NCBI GenBank assembly: GCA_028284565.1
Contig: JANQRM010000137.1
Location: forward strand, 1 to 24,598
Length of the DNA stretch: 24,598 nucleotides
From: Anaerolineae bacterium
GTDB lineage: Bacteria > Chloroflexota > Anaerolineae > Aggregatilineales > Phototrophicaceae
Direction: 5' to 3'
A program made the position numbers and the translations under genes. This document shows, one piece after another, positions 23,779 through 24,598 of the stretch. Every line of letters begins with the position of its first letter. Position 1 is the first letter of the stretch. Below the pieces are notes generated by a model. The model ran no database searches. It was not told the DNA's origin and saw only the letters and a program-made list of their open reading frames with translations.

Positions 23779-24231
23779 CTAACTAAAATGTTCGCCAGCA
23801 TGCCAAATGTTTTCGCCATTCAATATGCGAATCAATTGGTCTGGGAATAATTCGTCATTAATCGGCTTGGCAATAAAACCAGAAAAGCCTAGCTTCTGAG
23901 CTTTGGGAATAGCACTTGACGGATCAGAGGCAGACACAGCAATAATAGGGATGTGATTATGGGTTGAGATTTCGCGGATTTGTTCAAAAATCTTGAAACC
24001 GTCGTCGCCTGTAGGGAGCATGAGATCAAGAATGATGAGATCAATATCATCAAAGGTCTTCATCAAGAAGGTTGTATCCCGCCCCCATCGATCAAATTCA
24101 ACCTTCGCCCCATGTGTGCGTAGCAATATCTGATAGACGGTTCGATTCATCAGGTTATCTTCTACGATGAAGAACCGCTTTCCTTTCAACTTCGGTTCAA
24201 ATCTGAGTTTGGTTACAAATTTATGATTCAT
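23779..24231 (-). CDS. Receiver-only response regulator, second of a tandem trio
   Basis: 150 residues from ATG 24231, chosen because GGAAG lies 7 bases upstream and the receiver fold starts soon after; the frame is open to 24321, but that would overlap the preceding gene by about 70 bases. One REC domain: FFIVEDNLMNR, acceptor D69 in LIILDLMLPTGDDG, a serine in the switch position (AVSASD) and lysine in IAKPIND. It has ~18 extra N-terminal residues (KFVTKLRFEPKLKG) and ends FPDQLIRILNGENIW plus a short tail, sharing this end with its neighbours. There is no output domain. Confidence 0.9.
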   Translation of the reverse strand: MNHKFVTKLRFEPKLKGKRFFIVEDNLMNRTVYQILLRTHGAKVEFDRWGRDTTFLMKTFDDIDLIILDLMLPTGDDGFKIFEQIREISTHNHIPIIAVSASDPSSAIPKAQKLGFSGFIAKPINDELFPDQLIRILNGENIWHAGEHFS

Positions 24232-24250
24232 GGTGTACTTCCGTTCTCTC

Positions 24251-24598
24251 TTAGCTGGCGATATGCCAAATATGCTCCCCAGATAGGATTTGATGAATCG
24301 AGTCTGAAAATGTATCGGCATTGATCGGTTTGCTCAGACAGCTATCGAAGCCTGCTTCACGCAATTGTTCGACTTCTTCGTTCATGACACTTGCTGTTAG
24401 GGCAACAATTCGTGCCTGTTTGAACTGTTCTGAGTTCCTTAGCATTTCTAAGACTTCAAATCCATTGTATGGTTTCATGTGAATGTCTAGCAAAACGACA
24501 TCCGGTGTCGGTGAGAGCGACTCAGCACGCGAGAGGACATCATCACTGTCTTCAAATATCGTCACATGCTCATAACCCAGACGACCTTTAAGCAGTAT
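24251..24598 (-). CDS. Receiver-only response regulator, first of a tandem trio (5' end outside window)
   Basis: 115 residues are visible, running off the right edge; the first in-frame residues (LLKGRLGYEHVTIFED) belong to helix 1 and strand 2 of a REC domain, so only ~20-25 residues are missing, including the acidic pair. Acceptor aspartate in VVLLDIHMKPYNG (K in place of the usual P), switch threonine in VALTASVMN, and lysine in LSKPINAD. It ends FSDSIHQILSGEHIWHIAS, like its two downstream paralogues. Whether an output or kinase domain precedes it cannot be seen from this window. Confidence 0.88.
   Translation of the reverse strand: MLLKGRLGYEHVTIFEDSDDVLSRAESLSPTPDVVLLDIHMKPYNGFEVLEMLRNSEQFKQARIVALTASVMNEEVEQLREAGFDSCLSKPINADTFSDSIHQILSGEHIWHIAS

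Overview
The window looks like chromosomal DNA of a Chloroflexota bacterium, probably of the Anaerolineae. This is an inference from gene content: a three-gene set known mainly from Actinobacteria and Chloroflexi (MSMEG_4193-type phosphomutase, DUF3090, SCO1664 family), many receiver-only response regulators, PAS and HAMP kinases, and a LuxR-type regulator fused to a kinase-like module. No rRNA, tRNA, CRISPR array, transposase or phage gene was found.

Layout. 1-1703 (minus): the N-terminal 567 codons of a ClpC-type AAA+ chaperone, cut by the window edge. 1853-2146 (plus): a short DUF427 protein lacking the usual N-terminal part. 2198-4210 (minus): an exported thioredoxin-fold/NHL-propeller protein. 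4550-6255 (plus): two tandem paralogous methyltransferases. 6536-8477 (plus): the phosphomutase/DUF3090/SCO1664 operon. 11227-8699 (minus): tsaE, tsaB, rimI and a six-helix membrane protein, the tRNA t6A/N-acetylation cluster. 11392-13635 (plus): a frameshifted HisKA_3-HATPase-LuxR regulator, a lone CpaF-like ATPase with degenerate motifs and a 106-residue orphan. 14954-13660 (minus): a zinc-ribbon FHA protein and an ECF-like sigma factor. 15166-17139 (plus): ftsH with a clear terminator. 21281-17217 (minus): a five-gene signalling operon of substrate-binding lipoprotein, Cache/HAMP kinase, two receivers and a SpoIIAA/STAS-like protein. 24598-21439 (minus): three receiver-only regulators, the first cut by the edge, and a soluble three-PAS kinase.

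How the parts relate. The right-hand 7 kb is a dense phosphorelay neighbourhood: two kinases and five stand-alone receivers, none with a DNA-binding output domain, so signals probably pass by protein contact or to a phosphotransfer partner elsewhere. The left and centre are housekeeping (ClpC, FtsH, t6A synthesis) mixed with lineage-specific genes.

Most unusual points: (1) the HisKA_3-HATPase-LuxR protein, with no receiver between kinase and HTH, broken by a one-base frameshift and followed at 11 bp by a CpaF-like ATPase whose Walker B and His-box regions are altered; (2) a DUF3090 protein without the usual C-terminal cysteine motif, in an otherwise intact three-gene cassette; (3) a dispersed palindromic repeat present twice, once inside the tsaE-tsaB operon; (4) the tandem methyltransferase duplication.
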